Positions 16,803-26,131 of a stretch of 64,000 bases of DNA are shown one piece after another. A model generated the notes under the pieces. The model had not been told where the DNA came from, ran no database searches, and was given only the letters and a program-made list of their open reading frames with translations. Each line of letters begins with the position of its first letter. Within the stretch, counting starts at the first letter, position 1. The position numbers and the translations under genes are program-made. Source of the stretch: Bacillus litorisediminis (lineage in GTDB: Bacteria; Bacillota; Bacilli; Bacillales; JC228); the NCBI RefSeq assembly GCF_022808645.1, contig NZ_JAKZKT010000021.1, forward strand, positions 1 through 64,000, in the 5' to 3' direction.

Positions 16803-17690
16803 TTACATTACATGCAATGCACTTGGTTCAATTTTAATTTGGACAGGGGTCTGCCCGATCATTTCCCCGTCTCCATGGATCATCAATGGGGATGGGGATT
16901 CAATTGTTATTTCTTTACCTCTTATAATTTTTATAAAAGGAGAGGTTGTATGATTTCCTTTAAAAGCTAATGGAAAGACCCTCAAAAATTCAAGTTTGGA
17001 CATGCCTTGGACAATGCAAATGTCAAACAATCCGTCATTGTTTTTAGCCTCTGGGCAAATGGCAATTCCACCGCCATAAAAAGGAAAATTAGCAACGGCA
17101 ATTAACCATACTTTCGGGATTTTGTATAATTTTTTGTCAACCATTAATGAGATATCTGCAGGTCTATATTTTAATAAAACATTTAGTGCACTAAAGATGT
17201 ATGAGATTTGCCCCAATCTTACGTAATTTAGCCATTTTTTATATATGGAAGCGTTTGTTTTTTGAGCCACTTCTCCGTCAAATCCGATTCCTGCCACAGT
17301 ACAAAAATAAGTGGAATTTACTAATCCGATATCGATCACTTTTGGTTCTCCATTTAAAATACGTTCAAGGGCTTCATCATGTTTTAAAGGCACATATAGT
17401 CCTCTTGAAAAATCATTTCCAGACCCAGCCGGAATAATTCCTAAAGGAATATTGGTATTTACAAGTCCATTGATGACTTCCTGAACGGTGCCGTCACCGC
17501 CTACTGCCACGATTGCCGTCACATTTTCCTGAAATTTCAGTTCCCGAACCAATAAAGTCGCGTGTTTAGGTTTCTCTGTAAAAAAAACACGGTAGCTGAC
17601 GTCCTTATTCTGAAGTAATTTTTCTATTTTCGACCAAATTTTGAGTGCTCTTCCATTCCCAGAAACTTTATTAACAATGAAATGATACAA
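16803..17690 (-). CDS. diacylglycerol/lipid kinase family protein, copy 1
   Basis: Start chosen at the TTG at 17690, six bases after AGGTGA; a GTG at 17699 lacks a ribosome site. The 295-residue protein begins YHFIVNKVSGNGRA and has the DAGK catalytic motifs GGDGTVQEVINGL and GIIPAGSGNDFSRGL, and a C-terminal beta domain ending MIHGDGE. The family (DagK, YegS, BmrU, YtlR) phosphorylates diacylglycerol or related lipids with ATP at the membrane face. It is adjacent to a second paralogue on the same strand with a 78-base gap. The exact lipid substrate is unknown. Confidence 0.88.
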   Translation of the reverse strand: MYHFIVNKVSGNGRALKIWSKIEKLLQNKDVSYRVFFTEKPKHATLLVRELKFQENVTAIVAVGGDGTVQEVINGLVNTNIPLGIIPAGSGNDFSRGLYVPLKHDEALERILNGEPKVIDIGLVNSTYFCTVAGIGFDGEVAQKTNASIYKKWLNYVRLGQISYIFSALNVLLKYRPADISLMVDKKLYKIPKVWLIAVANFPFYGGGIAICPEAKNNDGLFDICIVQGMSKLEFLRVFPLAFKGNHTTSPFIKIIRGKEITIESPSPLMIHGDGEMIGQTPVQIKIEPSALHVM

Positions 17691-17768
17691 AGAACTCACC
17701 TATTCTTGTATTTTTAGCAAAATTATAGCCGACTTCATTTATGATTATACAGGGCGGTACAAGCTGTT

Positions 17769-18659
17769 TTAGCTAAAAACAGTAAGATGCTGAGGTATAA
17801 CGGTAAAATCCAGATTATTTGCAAAGGCTTGTTCCCCATCGAGGTTAAGTGCAATCGGCTCTGGAAATGTGAAGCTGCCCGTTTTTATTTTTGTAAACCG
17901 AATCATGGATGGGTGCTCAGCTATGTTGAGCATAATGGCAAGTAAAGAAAAAAACAGGTGAAGCCGATTGGATTTTTTTATGGTGAGAAGATGAAAAGAA
18001 CCATCATTATCGGTTGAATTCTTAATAAGGCGCTCAAATGGCCCGACAGAGTTTCCATTCATGATTAAAAATAAAGCAACGTCTGAGATGACTTCATCAG
18101 GCGAAATTTCAATTGATATCGCAGCTGATTGTTTTGTTAGCAAAAATGTTTTTAAAAAATAAAGACCATATGCTAATTCGCCAAAACTAGATTTTAGAGC
18201 AGGGGATGTTTTATAGGTGATATCAGCGAGCCATCCTGCTGCTGCAATATTGGCAAAGTATCTATTTCCAATTTTTCCGATGTCTATTGGTTTAGTTTGG
18301 CCCCTCTCGATTATGGAAAGAGCTTCCGTATTGGAAGAAGCACCGATATATTTGGCAAATTCGTTGCTGGTTCCAAATGGAAATACCCCTATAGGCGGTC
18401 TATATTCTTCATCCGCGATCAATTGGAGCGTTTGGTTTACAGTGCCGTCACCACCAGCAATAAATATGGCATCCCATTTACATTTGCATGCTTTTTTTAT
18501 TGTATGATCCGCACTTTTGACGCTTGTTGGCTGAACGATGTCTAATTGGTACCCCATTTCTGAAAGTTTTTTTAAAAGTATGGGAAAGTCTTTATGAGTC
18601 CCTTTTTTTCCTGAAAACGCGTTATAAACCATCAATGCCTGTTTGCTTTTTGTACCCAT
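17769..18659 (-). CDS. diacylglycerol/lipid kinase family protein, copy 2
   Basis: Start set at the ATG at 18659, seven bases after GGAGG. The 296-residue protein has LMVYNAFSGKKGTHKDF, the nucleotide motif AGGDGTVNQTLQL and GVFPFGTSNEFAKYIG, where the usual G-S-G-N-D-F is T-S-N-E-F. Asp of the NDF motif is replaced by Glu, so activity or substrate may differ from copy 1. It is probably cotranscribed with copy 1. The two paralogues diverge strongly, suggesting different lipid substrates rather than a recent duplication. Confidence 0.85.
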   Translation of the reverse strand: MGTKSKQALMVYNAFSGKKGTHKDFPILLKKLSEMGYQLDIVQPTSVKSADHTIKKACKCKWDAIFIAGGDGTVNQTLQLIADEEYRPPIGVFPFGTSNEFAKYIGASSNTEALSIIERGQTKPIDIGKIGNRYFANIAAAGWLADITYKTSPALKSSFGELAYGLYFLKTFLLTKQSAAISIEISPDEVISDVALFLIMNGNSVGPFERLIKNSTDNDGSFHLLTIKKSNRLHLFFSLLAIMLNIAEHPSMIRFTKIKTGSFTFPEPIALNLDGEQAFANNLDFTVIPQHLTVFS

Positions 18660-18847
18660 ATAAAATCCTCCGGCCTGCAAGATACTCTCTCACTCAAATT
18701 TATAACTCTCATACTATTTTTCTTTCTATGCGCTCACATCTATTCATTTCATGTGAATATTGTTTCCATATTTATGTAATTAGTGAATAAAACGGAAAGA
18801 CTCAGGGAAAATTAAACCTAAATTGGTAAAGAAACTAGGTGACTTTA

Positions 18848-20068
18848 GTGAAAGCTTTACAATTCGATTTTAAAATGCCGCGCTATATTTCCAGCAAATT
18901 GATCGGCAGATTAATCCCTTCTGTGTATTGGGATTCCAGATTTTCCTGCTTGCAATTTCGGAACCAGGCAGAGCCTGAACTTCCGAATGAGGATTGGGTA
19001 AAAGTAAAGGTCAAATTTGGAGGGATTTGCGGCAGTGATCTAAACCTCATTTTTTTAAAAGATAGTCCTGCCACTTCACCATTTGTTTCATTCCCGTTTA
19101 CAATCGGTCATGAAATTGTAGGGGAAATTGCAGAAACTGGATCAAACGTTACTCATTTCAATCGGGGGGATCGAGTGGTGATAGACCCGATTTTGTCATG
19201 TATATCAAGAGGAATTGAACAACCATGCCCCGCATGTTTAGAGGGTAATTTTAGCCTATGTATTCATAAACATAAGGGGAACCTCTCACCAGGATTATTA
19301 ATTGGGACATGCCGCGATACAGGGGGAGGCTGGAGTTCCTGTTTAGTAGCCCATAAAAGCCAGGTCTTTAAACTCCCTGATCATGTAAATGATTTAAACG
19401 GTGTGATGGTTGAGCCATTTAGCTGTGCTTTACACAGTGTTTTAAGAAATCCTCCTAATCATAATGACACTGTTTTAGTCATAGGAGGGGGAGTGATTGG
19501 GATATGTGTGATTGCCGCAATTCGGGCACTGGATATTCCATGCAAAATTGTTGCATTGGTAAAACATCCTTTTCAAGCCGAGATGGCCGCAGGTTACGGT
19601 GCAGACGATATCGTTTATCTGCAAAAGAACTATGTTGATTCCTTAGCGAAAGCTCTGAATGGCCAGGTATTAAAACCGCTTTTTGGTCCGGAGGTTATTC
19701 AGGGAGGTGCAGATCTTGTTTTTGAGTGTGTAGGGAGAAAACAGAGTATTAATGATGCACTTCGGTTTTCCAGAAGTGGAGGCAAAATTGTTTTATTAGG
19801 ACTGGCTAGCATAATGGATGGGATTGATTGGACGACTGTATGGCTGAACGAATTAGATGTTAAAGGCTGCTTTGCTTATAGCACCGAGATGTTCAAGGGG
19901 AGGAGAGTACGAACGTTTGATATTGCAATTGAGCTAATGCGTGATGGCAAGGTTGATCTTGCACCATTAGTGACCCACCGTTTTCCGCTAGAGGATTATC
20001 GAAGTGCTCTAGATACTGCTTTTAATAAGAAAAATGGTGCAGCAATTAAGGTGGTTTTTGAACCCTAA
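18848..20068 (+). CDS. zinc-dependent alcohol dehydrogenase (MDR superfamily)
   Basis: The GTG at 18848 is preferred (AGGTG eight bases upstream); a GTG nine bases earlier is also open. The roughly 406-residue protein has the catalytic zinc ligands in GGICGSDLN and GHEIVGE, a structural-zinc-like segment CPACLEGNFSLCIH and the Rossmann motif VIGGGVIGICV. It resembles threonine/sorbitol dehydrogenase-type enzymes. It precedes a class II aldolase-family gene by 37 bases, suggesting a two-step pathway for a sugar alcohol or phosphosugar; the substrate is not determinable. Confidence 0.85.
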   Translation: MKALQFDFKMPRYISSKLIGRLIPSVYWDSRFSCLQFRNQAEPELPNEDWVKVKVKFGGICGSDLNLIFLKDSPATSPFVSFPFTIGHEIVGEIAETGSNVTHFNRGDRVVIDPILSCISRGIEQPCPACLEGNFSLCIHKHKGNLSPGLLIGTCRDTGGGWSSCLVAHKSQVFKLPDHVNDLNGVMVEPFSCALHSVLRNPPNHNDTVLVIGGGVIGICVIAAIRALDIPCKIVALVKHPFQAEMAAGYGADDIVYLQKNYVDSLAKALNGQVLKPLFGPEVIQGGADLVFECVGRKQSINDALRFSRSGGKIVLLGLASIMDGIDWTTVWLNELDVKGCFAYSTEMFKGRRVRTFDIAIELMRDGKVDLAPLVTHRFPLEDYRSALDTAFNKKNGAAIKVVFEP

Positions 20069-20105
20069 CTACAACTAAGATTTTTTAAATCAAAGTAAGG
20101 AGGAC

Positions 20106-21200
20106 ATGATGATGAAGAACTTTACAATAACAGGTGCGGAAAAATCACCTTTTCTTACATGGTATACGGAAGGATTAAAGGACAAATTCTCTTCTCAAGG
20201 GTATGAATTTTCTGAGGAGCCGATTGATGATATTAGAATTGTATTCAATGTCATTAACCATGAAAACCCTAGACCTTTCCGCAGAAAAGCGCAAGCGACT
20301 TTTGTCATTTCTATATTGGAGAATAATGAAGAACCGGAAAATATATTTGAAGCAGCTTATCCGTATTTAGTCAGATCGCTAGCCAATCATTTAGTTTTTA
20401 TCGTAAATACCGATGAGCAAACGGATGTTTATTTTATTACACCTGAACAGGGATTTTATAAATTAAGCTATGAAAATGAAGATGAAGAAGAATTTTTTCA
20501 AAAGATTTATGAAAGATTAGAACCGGTTGCCTCATCTCAATTAGTGATTGACAATGACTTTGTCGAAGATTTGGATCAAGAATTATGGAGTGGTAATGAA
20601 ATAACAGAAAAAATGTATGTGGCAGGTAAAAAATTAGACCAAATGAACTTGCTGCCTGCTCCTTTTCCGCTCGATAAATATCTATCACCTCGCGATATGC
20701 GTCAGTTAAAAAAATTATACGGGATTGGGGGCTTGAGCTACGGGAATCTAAGCAGCCGGCACGATGAAAGCCGCTTCTGGATGAGTGCCAGCGGATGTAA
20801 CAAGGCAAATTTACGCATAATTGGCCAGGATATTTTACATATCAAAGGATTTAATTCAAAGAAAAATGCAATGGAAATTAGAGTTCCGCCAAGTATTACT
20901 CCAAGAAGGGCATCGGTTGATGCAATCGAACATTGGATGATTTATAAAGAACATCCAAATGTAGGGGCAATCGTCCATATCCATGCCTGGATGGATGGGG
21001 TGGAAGCAACGGAAATTAACTATCCATGCGGAACTATTCAATTAGCAGAAACAGTGGCGGAACTCGTTCGGCGTGCTGAAGACCCATCTCGGGCAGTCAT
21101 TGGGCTTAAAAATCACGGTCTTACCATTACAGGCAGGGATTTAGATGATATTTTCGAACGAATTGAAGGGCAGGTCATTCCTCAAGTACCAATGGCGTAA
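20106..21200 (+). CDS. class II aldolase/adducin-family protein with an extra N-terminal domain
   Basis: Three consecutive ATG codons follow TAAGGAGG; the third (20112) has the best spacing. Residues about 200-360 carry the class II aldolase pattern: phosphate-binding SYGNLSSRHDE, the zinc His pair in VHIHAWMDG and the third His in LKNHGLTI. Residues 1 to about 190 form a separate acidic domain that I do not recognise. Typical class II aldolases are only about 215 residues, so the fusion is unusual. It is paired with the upstream dehydrogenase gene. The chemistry may be aldol cleavage or epimerisation. Confidence 0.82.
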   Translation: MMMKNFTITGAEKSPFLTWYTEGLKDKFSSQGYEFSEEPIDDIRIVFNVINHENPRPFRRKAQATFVISILENNEEPENIFEAAYPYLVRSLANHLVFIVNTDEQTDVYFITPEQGFYKLSYENEDEEEFFQKIYERLEPVASSQLVIDNDFVEDLDQELWSGNEITEKMYVAGKKLDQMNLLPAPFPLDKYLSPRDMRQLKKLYGIGGLSYGNLSSRHDESRFWMSASGCNKANLRIIGQDILHIKGFNSKKNAMEIRVPPSITPRRASVDAIEHWMIYKEHPNVGAIVHIHAWMDGVEATEINYPCGTIQLAETVAELVRRAEDPSRAVIGLKNHGLTITGRDLDDIFERIEGQVIPQVPMA

Positions 21201-21249
21201 TAGCTCTTGACTGAAACACTAAAAATTAAAATGTAAAAGGGGTCTTAGT

Positions 21250-22068
21250 ATGGAAAATAACATTCAGCCAATCAATCGGGTTGCCATTGAACTTGGCGGG
21301 ATTGAGATATACTGGTACGGTGTTATTATTATTTCAGGGGCCATTCTGGGTCTATGGCTGGCCATACGTGAAAGTGAACGGCGAGATCTTCCAAAAGATA
21401 CATTTGTTGATCTTGTCCTATTTTTAGCGCCGGTTTGCTTTATATTTGCACGCCTTTATTACGTGATGTTTAAATGGGAATATTATGCCGAACATCCCCT
21501 TGAGATTTTTGCTGTCCGGGAAGGCGGGCTGGCCATGCATGGCGTACTAACGGGTGCAGTCTTAACGATTATAGTGTTTGCTAAGGTTCGTAAAATTTCG
21601 TTTTGGAAATTAGTTGATATTTTAGCTCCAAGCCTGATCTTGGCTCAAGCTATTGGGCGCTGGGGAAATTTTATTAATCAGGAAGCTCATGGGGGGCCAG
21701 TAACAAGAGAATTTCTCGAAAATTTGTATTTACCGGATTTTATCATTAATCAGATGTACATAAATGGGATGTATTATCATCCTACATTCTTATATGAGTC
21801 CATTTGGAATTTTGTGGGGTTTATTGTTCTCATGTCTTTACGACGGGTCAATTTAAGACGCGGTGAGTTATTTTTGACTTATATTATGTATTACTCAGTC
21901 GGGCGTTTTTTTATCGAAGGAATGAGAACCGACAGCTTAATGCTCACTGATAGTTTGCGGATTGCCCAGGTCGTTTCTATTGTTTTAATCTTAGTTTCTG
22001 TGCTTACGATCTGGTACCGGCGTAAAAAAGGGTATGCGAATATGCGCTATTTAGATAAGAGCATGTAA
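21250..22068 (+). CDS. lgt: prolipoprotein diacylglyceryl transferase
   Basis: The 272-residue, seven-helix membrane enzyme has the family hallmark [16 protein letters not shown] and [12 protein letters not shown], with the C-terminal [14 protein letters not shown]. It transfers diacylglycerol from phosphatidylglycerol to the lipobox cysteine of prolipoproteins. In Bacillus lgt usually sits beside hprK and the trx/ypt genes; here it follows a sugar-metabolism gene pair, so it may be a second copy. Several lipoproteins in this window (47076, 55671) would be substrates. AAAAGGGG ribosome site. Confidence 0.95.
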   Translation: MENNIQPINRVAIELGGIEIYWYGVIIISGAILGLWLAIRESERRDLPKDTFVDLVLFLAPVCFIFARLYYVMFKWEYYAEHPLEIFAVREGGLAMHGVLTGAVLTIIVFAKVRKISFWKLVDILAPSLILAQAIGRWGNFINQEAHGGPVTREFLENLYLPDFIINQMYINGMYYHPTFLYESIWNFVGFIVLMSLRRVNLRRGELFLTYIMYYSVGRFFIEGMRTDSLMLTDSLRIAQVVSIVLILVSVLTIWYRRKKGYANMRYLDKSM

Positions 22069-22070
22069 AA

Positions 22071-22098
22071 GGGTGGTGCCAGGCACCACCCTTTTTTT
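22071..22098 (+). terminator. lgt terminator made of the GGTGCC/GGCACC repeat
   Basis: GGGTGGTGCC and GGCACCACCC form a perfect ten-base stem followed by eight T. The core belongs to the GGTGCC-type dispersed element also seen at 25934 and in altered form at 31702, 43909 and 62738. Confidence 0.9.
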
Positions 22099-22140
22099 CT
22101 AGTTGTATATTTAAAAATTTGATTAATCGGCTGGTATAAT

Positions 22141-23013
22141 CTAAACTAATTCTTCAAGCTTTTGCAAATTTTGAGTCCATTTCAGAGATGGGGGATGGAT
22201 TGCTTTTAATGATAAAAACGCACTTTCGACTAGGAAACGGCGGGGTTCCTTTGCGTGAAGGGTTTCACTTTGGATGAAATCAAGCAGTGCTTTGAATTTA
22301 GCTTGATCTTCGTGATTTACCAGCTCTTCTTTTAATAAAGAAACGGTTCGGACAATTTCTTCATGGGATACATGCTTATGTGCCGCGCTTTCGGGAAACC
22401 ATTGTTCTAATAGCTCAGGAGGAAATAATTGCTCTCCCTTCTCAGATACATCGTTTACCATGCTCACCAGCCGCGCTACACTGTAACGGACAACTTCGGT
22501 TATACTCTCATGTGGTCTTCGTGCAAAGGTATGGTGCTTAAGATTTTCGAATAAAAAGCCTTTAAACATAATCGCACAATCGAATAGGTAGGGTTTCTTG
22601 CTTTCCCCGAAGATATCAATAAACCGTTGATATAACCATTGCAGCATCTTTAAATGTCCGCGTTTGATAAACTCTTTTAATTCTTCATCTGGTATAAAAA
22701 TTACTTCTTCAAACAGATTCACTAATTTATTTGTTCGATTTGACCTGAGCTGGAGGACAATCTGTTTAATAAAGATTTCAATATCTCCTGGATCTTGACC
22801 GATCAATAATTCATTTCTCTCTTTCTCCATCTTTTTGTAGACAGAATGAAAAATTGCGATTAATAATTCGTTTTTAGATGAAAAATAATTATAAAATGTC
22901 CCCTTTGAAATTCCGCTGTATTCTAAAATATCCTGAATGGATGTGGCTTGAAATCCTTTCTCAATAAATAGTTGATGTGCTTTATTAATCACATGCTGTT
23001 TTCGGTCATTCAT
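22141..23013 (-). CDS. TetR-family regulator
   Basis: Start set at the ATG at 23013, preceded by AAAGGTGAT; a GTG nine bases upstream is also open. The protein is 290 residues with an N-terminal TetR helix-turn-helix (HQLFIEKGFQATSIQDILEYSGISKGTFYNYFSSKNEL). The C-terminal ligand domain is about 230 residues, longer than usual. It is divergent from the DHA2 efflux gene, with a perfect palindrome between them, so it most likely represses that gene and itself. The ligand is unknown. Confidence 0.9.
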   Translation of the reverse strand: MNDRKQHVINKAHQLFIEKGFQATSIQDILEYSGISKGTFYNYFSSKNELLIAIFHSVYKKMEKERNELLIGQDPGDIEIFIKQIVLQLRSNRTNKLVNLFEEVIFIPDEELKEFIKRGHLKMLQWLYQRFIDIFGESKKPYLFDCAIMFKGFLFENLKHHTFARRPHESITEVVRYSVARLVSMVNDVSEKGEQLFPPELLEQWFPESAAHKHVSHEEIVRTVSLLKEELVNHEDQAKFKALLDFIQSETLHAKEPRRFLVESAFLSLKAIHPPSLKWTQNLQKLEELV

Positions 23014-23035
23014 TATAATCACCTTTACCTTTAAA

Positions 23036-23050
23036 TGTACTAGCAGTACA
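23036..23050. promoter_or_regulatory. TetR operator in the divergent region
   Basis: TGTACTAGCAGTACA is a perfect palindrome with a three-base centre, 23 bases upstream of the regulator start. A partial copy TGTACTCATGGTATA lies inside the efflux-gene promoter spacer at 23124-23138. Confidence 0.7.
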
Positions 23051-23112
23051 AATAGTATAATACATTATTATTAGAGTAGATACAAACGTTGATATAATGG
23101 GATATTTTTTGA

Positions 23113-23141
23113 TTGCACATTTTGTACTCATGGTATATGAT
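23113..23141 (+). promoter_or_regulatory. promoter of the DHA2 efflux gene
   Basis: -35 TTGCAC (23113-23118), 17-base spacer, -10 TATGAT (23136-23141). The spacer contains a degenerate operator half-site, which would let the TetR protein block RNA polymerase. Confidence 0.65.
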
Positions 23142-23202
23142 ATAGTTTGTGTTTAAAAGAAAGCAGATCAATCTGAACTGAGTGTACAGAGGAGGAAGAA
23201 CT

Positions 23203-24705
23203 ATGGACCAAACTGTGGCTAATACAAATCGTCCGCCATATGGGATCCTCGCCATTTTAATGATAGGAGCTTTTATCTCGTTTTTAAATAATACTTTATT
23301 AAATGTTGCATTGCCTTCAATCATGGTAGATTTACATGTTGATACCGCGACTGTCCAGTGGTCGACAACCGGCTATATGTTAATAAACGGGATATTAATT
23401 CCAACCACCGCCTTTTTAATTCAAAAATACTCAGTTCGCCGACTATTTTTAGTTGCTATGAGTTTATTTACAGCCGGTACCATTATTGCTGGAATGGCAG
23501 ATGTATTTGGAGTATTATTAGCAGCCCGTATGGTTCAGGCTTCGGGATCAGCCATTATGATGCCGTTGTTAATGAATGTCATGCTAGTCAGTTTTCCGGT
23601 TGAAAAACGGGGAACTGCAATGGGAGTGTTTGGACTTATTTTAATGTTTGCGCCAGCAATTGGTCCGACTTTATCAGGCTGGATTATTGAACATTACGAT
23701 TGGAGAATGCTGTTTCATTTTATCACCCCTATTGCAGCTTTGATTTTAATATTAGGCTTTTTCTTATTAAAGGATCAAAAAGAGAAGGTAGAGATTCATC
23801 TTGATACGATTTCCGTCATTTTATCCACAATAGGATTTGGCAGCTTGCTGTATGGATTTAGTTCCGCAGGTAACAAGGGCTGGGGAAGTCCTTTCGTATA
23901 CGGAACGATTATCCTTGGTGCGATTTCTCTAGTTTTCTTTATCCGCCGTCAATCCAGACTAGAAAAACCTATGCTGAATTTTAATGTTTTTAAATACCCG
24001 ATGTTTAGTTTAGCTTCAGCTATTACTATGATTTTAAATATGGCGATGTTTTCCGGCTTTTTGCTGCTGCCTATTTATGCACAGACAATTCGCGGTATTT
24101 CACCGATGGAAACAGGCTTAATGCTTCTCCCTGGAGCCCTGCTAAATGCAGCGATGTCCCCTGTTACCGGGAGATTATTTGATAAATTTGGTGGTCGCAT
24201 TCTAGCAATTATCGGACTCGTTATTACAACATTTACTACTTATTTATTTAGCCAATTATCATTTGAAACAACTTATTTAAACCTTGTTATTCTGCATGCA
24301 GTTCGAATGCTTGGGATGTCGATGGTAATGATGCCAGTTTCAACAAACGGTTTAAATCAGCTGCCAAGATCTTATTATCCGCATGGCACAGCTATGAACA
24401 ATACATTAAACCAAGTCTCAGCGGCAATTGGTACAGCTTTCTTGATTACGATTATGTCGATTCGCGAGAAGGCTTATACGGATGAACTGATGAGAAATGT
24501 CGTTGGCCAACCTACTGCTGATGTCCAGCAGCATATTATGTTGGAAGCCATGCTTGGGGGCATTGACGACACGTTCCTAATTGCAACGATCCTAACAGTT
24601 ATTGCTTTGATACTTGCCTTCTTTATTAAAAGAGCGAAGCCGGCAGAGGATCCTTTTGAAGGAAAACAGCCTGGCAATAAACTGGCTAAAGCTATTGGAG
24701 ATTAA
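23203..24705 (+). CDS. DHA2-family MFS multidrug efflux transporter
   Basis: Start at the ATG at 23203 behind GAGGAGGAAGA. About 500 residues with 14 predicted membrane helices, the arrangement of the EmrB/QacA drug:proton antiporters. Motifs include the N-terminal FISFLNNTLLNVALPSIMVDL and the motif-C-like GPTLSGWII in helix 5. It exports hydrophobic or cationic compounds. The divergent TetR gene is its probable regulator. Confidence 0.92.
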   Translation: MDQTVANTNRPPYGILAILMIGAFISFLNNTLLNVALPSIMVDLHVDTATVQWSTTGYMLINGILIPTTAFLIQKYSVRRLFLVAMSLFTAGTIIAGMADVFGVLLAARMVQASGSAIMMPLLMNVMLVSFPVEKRGTAMGVFGLILMFAPAIGPTLSGWIIEHYDWRMLFHFITPIAALILILGFFLLKDQKEKVEIHLDTISVILSTIGFGSLLYGFSSAGNKGWGSPFVYGTIILGAISLVFFIRRQSRLEKPMLNFNVFKYPMFSLASAITMILNMAMFSGFLLLPIYAQTIRGISPMETGLMLLPGALLNAAMSPVTGRLFDKFGGRILAIIGLVITTFTTYLFSQLSFETTYLNLVILHAVRMLGMSMVMMPVSTNGLNQLPRSYYPHGTAMNNTLNQVSAAIGTAFLITIMSIREKAYTDELMRNVVGQPTADVQQHIMLEAMLGGIDDTFLIATILTVIALILAFFIKRAKPAEDPFEGKQPGNKLAKAIGD

Positions 24706-24717
24706 GAGCGTATATAG

Positions 24718-24763
24718 AAAAGGAGAAGAGAATTCAATGTGCGACGTTCTCTTCTCTTTTTTT
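24718..24763 (+). terminator. terminator of the efflux gene
   Basis: AAAGGAGAAGAGAA and TTCTCTTCTCTTTT form a long stem with a 14-base loop followed by eight T. Confidence 0.85.
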
Positions 24764-25001
24764 TGTTATTTTGGCGGGACTAGCTTTGTTGACAGGAACA
24801 GAACGGAATCGTCGATCAAAGAACGTCTAAAGGACAATGCCGATGGGAACAGGGCAGAATCATTCTTGTTCAGTGTCTAGTTATCAAACTCCTCCGATTG
24901 TAAATTCTATGTTAAATCCTCTTACATAAGAGAGGAGATTCATATAGTAGTACGAAAACATAAAAGAGGACGTACTATTTGTTTATTTACAGGAGGCATT
25001 C

Positions 25002-25922
25002 ATGAAAGCAACTATTCGAAAACCTTTTCTTTTAAAAATGTGGGAGAACTATCCGAAACTATGGAAATTTCTTATTGATGTTGGGATATTACTCAAATAT
25101 AAGACATTAAAAGCGGAGAAGCTTCCGAAAAAAGTGGTCTTGCCTTCTTCAACCATTTTATATGTTAATTCAGAGGAAAACAGGGGGCGGGCTTTGTTAA
25201 TTAGTAATGGGATGACGCAAAAGCGGATGACCCATTTTTGGAGTCAGGCTGTTCATGTGATGAATCCAGATCTTATTATTGATGTGGGAGTCAATTACGG
25301 CGAATGTATTTTTTCTGCCATTTACCCAAGCCACACAATGATTTACGGTGTAGAAGCAAACCGTCAATTATTCAAATATATCGAGCAATCAAAAAATGTA
25401 CATCCAAATAAAGCACAGATTCTTTTATTTAATACCTTTGCAGCAGATAAAGATGATGAAGAAAAAGTGTTCTTTGTTGATAAACACTGGTCTGGCACTT
25501 CTTCTGCTTCCTACAGGCCCTCTCATCAGATGGTTGAGCCAGTAGCTGTTCATTCAACCACAATCGATTCGCTGGTGCAGGGGATTGCAATGAATAAGGC
25601 GGTATTATTTAAAGTCGATGTGGAAGGTTATGAAGCTTTTGTATTAAAAGGGATGACAACCATTTTTGAAACAAGTGCAGCTATGCTTGGATTTATCGAA
25701 TTCAATAGCGAATATATTGAAAAATCCGGGATCGCCGTCAATGATTTTTTAACATTTTTAAACCGGTATTTTACCCTATACATTTATAAAGCAGATGATT
25801 CATTGGTAAAAGCAAACAATCTGCAATTTGAAGATCTAAAAGAACTGTTCAACTCAGACTATATTCATACCGATATGATCTTAGCATCGGACGAGGGAAT
25901 CATTGAATTATTAGGAATGTAA
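25002..25922 (+). CDS. FkbM-family methyltransferase
   Basis: The 306-residue protein has the S-adenosylmethionine-binding motif LIIDVGVNYGECIFSAIYP (about residues 89-107), the acidic residue in VYGVEANRQL and the family-defining KVDVEGYEAFVLKG (about 204-217). FkbM enzymes O-methylate sugars or polyketides. No glycosyltransferase cluster is adjacent and the gene appears monocistronic, so the target is unknown. AGGAGG ribosome site. Confidence 0.87.
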   Translation: MKATIRKPFLLKMWENYPKLWKFLIDVGILLKYKTLKAEKLPKKVVLPSSTILYVNSEENRGRALLISNGMTQKRMTHFWSQAVHVMNPDLIIDVGVNYGECIFSAIYPSHTMIYGVEANRQLFKYIEQSKNVHPNKAQILLFNTFAADKDDEEKVFFVDKHWSGTSSASYRPSHQMVEPVAVHSTTIDSLVQGIAMNKAVLFKVDVEGYEAFVLKGMTTIFETSAAMLGFIEFNSEYIEKSGIAVNDFLTFLNRYFTLYIYKADDSLVKANNLQFEDLKELFNSDYIHTDMILASDEGIIELLGM

Positions 25923-25933
25923 ACTTCACTTCG

Positions 25934-25975
25934 GGGTGCCAGGCAGGCACCGGTTTTTCTTGTTTCACTATGTAT
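25934..25975 (+). repeat. dispersed GGTGCC-type element
   Basis: GGGGTGCCAGGCAGGCACCGG can form a hairpin and is followed by TTTTTCTTGTTTCA. The same tail follows the related element at 31702. It sits 11 bases after the FkbM stop codon and may act as its terminator. Confidence 0.65.
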
Positions 25976-25987
25976 GTTATATATAGC

Positions 25988-26030
25988 AAGAGCAGGGACT
26001 CGATTTTTTCATGAGCCGCTGCTTTTTTTT
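25988..26030 (+). terminator. imperfect terminator hairpin
   Basis: AGCAG-GGACTC pairs with GAGCC-G-CTGCT around a T-rich loop, followed by eight T. Confidence 0.55.
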
Positions 26031-26131
26031 ATTTTGAGGACATAGATTTATAGTAGTGTCCGAGGTAAAATGAAAGGGGGATACAAACGTATTAAATGTG
26101 TCATAGTTCAAAATCAATAAAAAAGGAGTGA

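Noticed and set aside
24614-24880. An 88-codon plus-strand frame at the end of the efflux gene
   Set aside because: It runs through the 3' end of the transporter gene and its terminator in a different frame.
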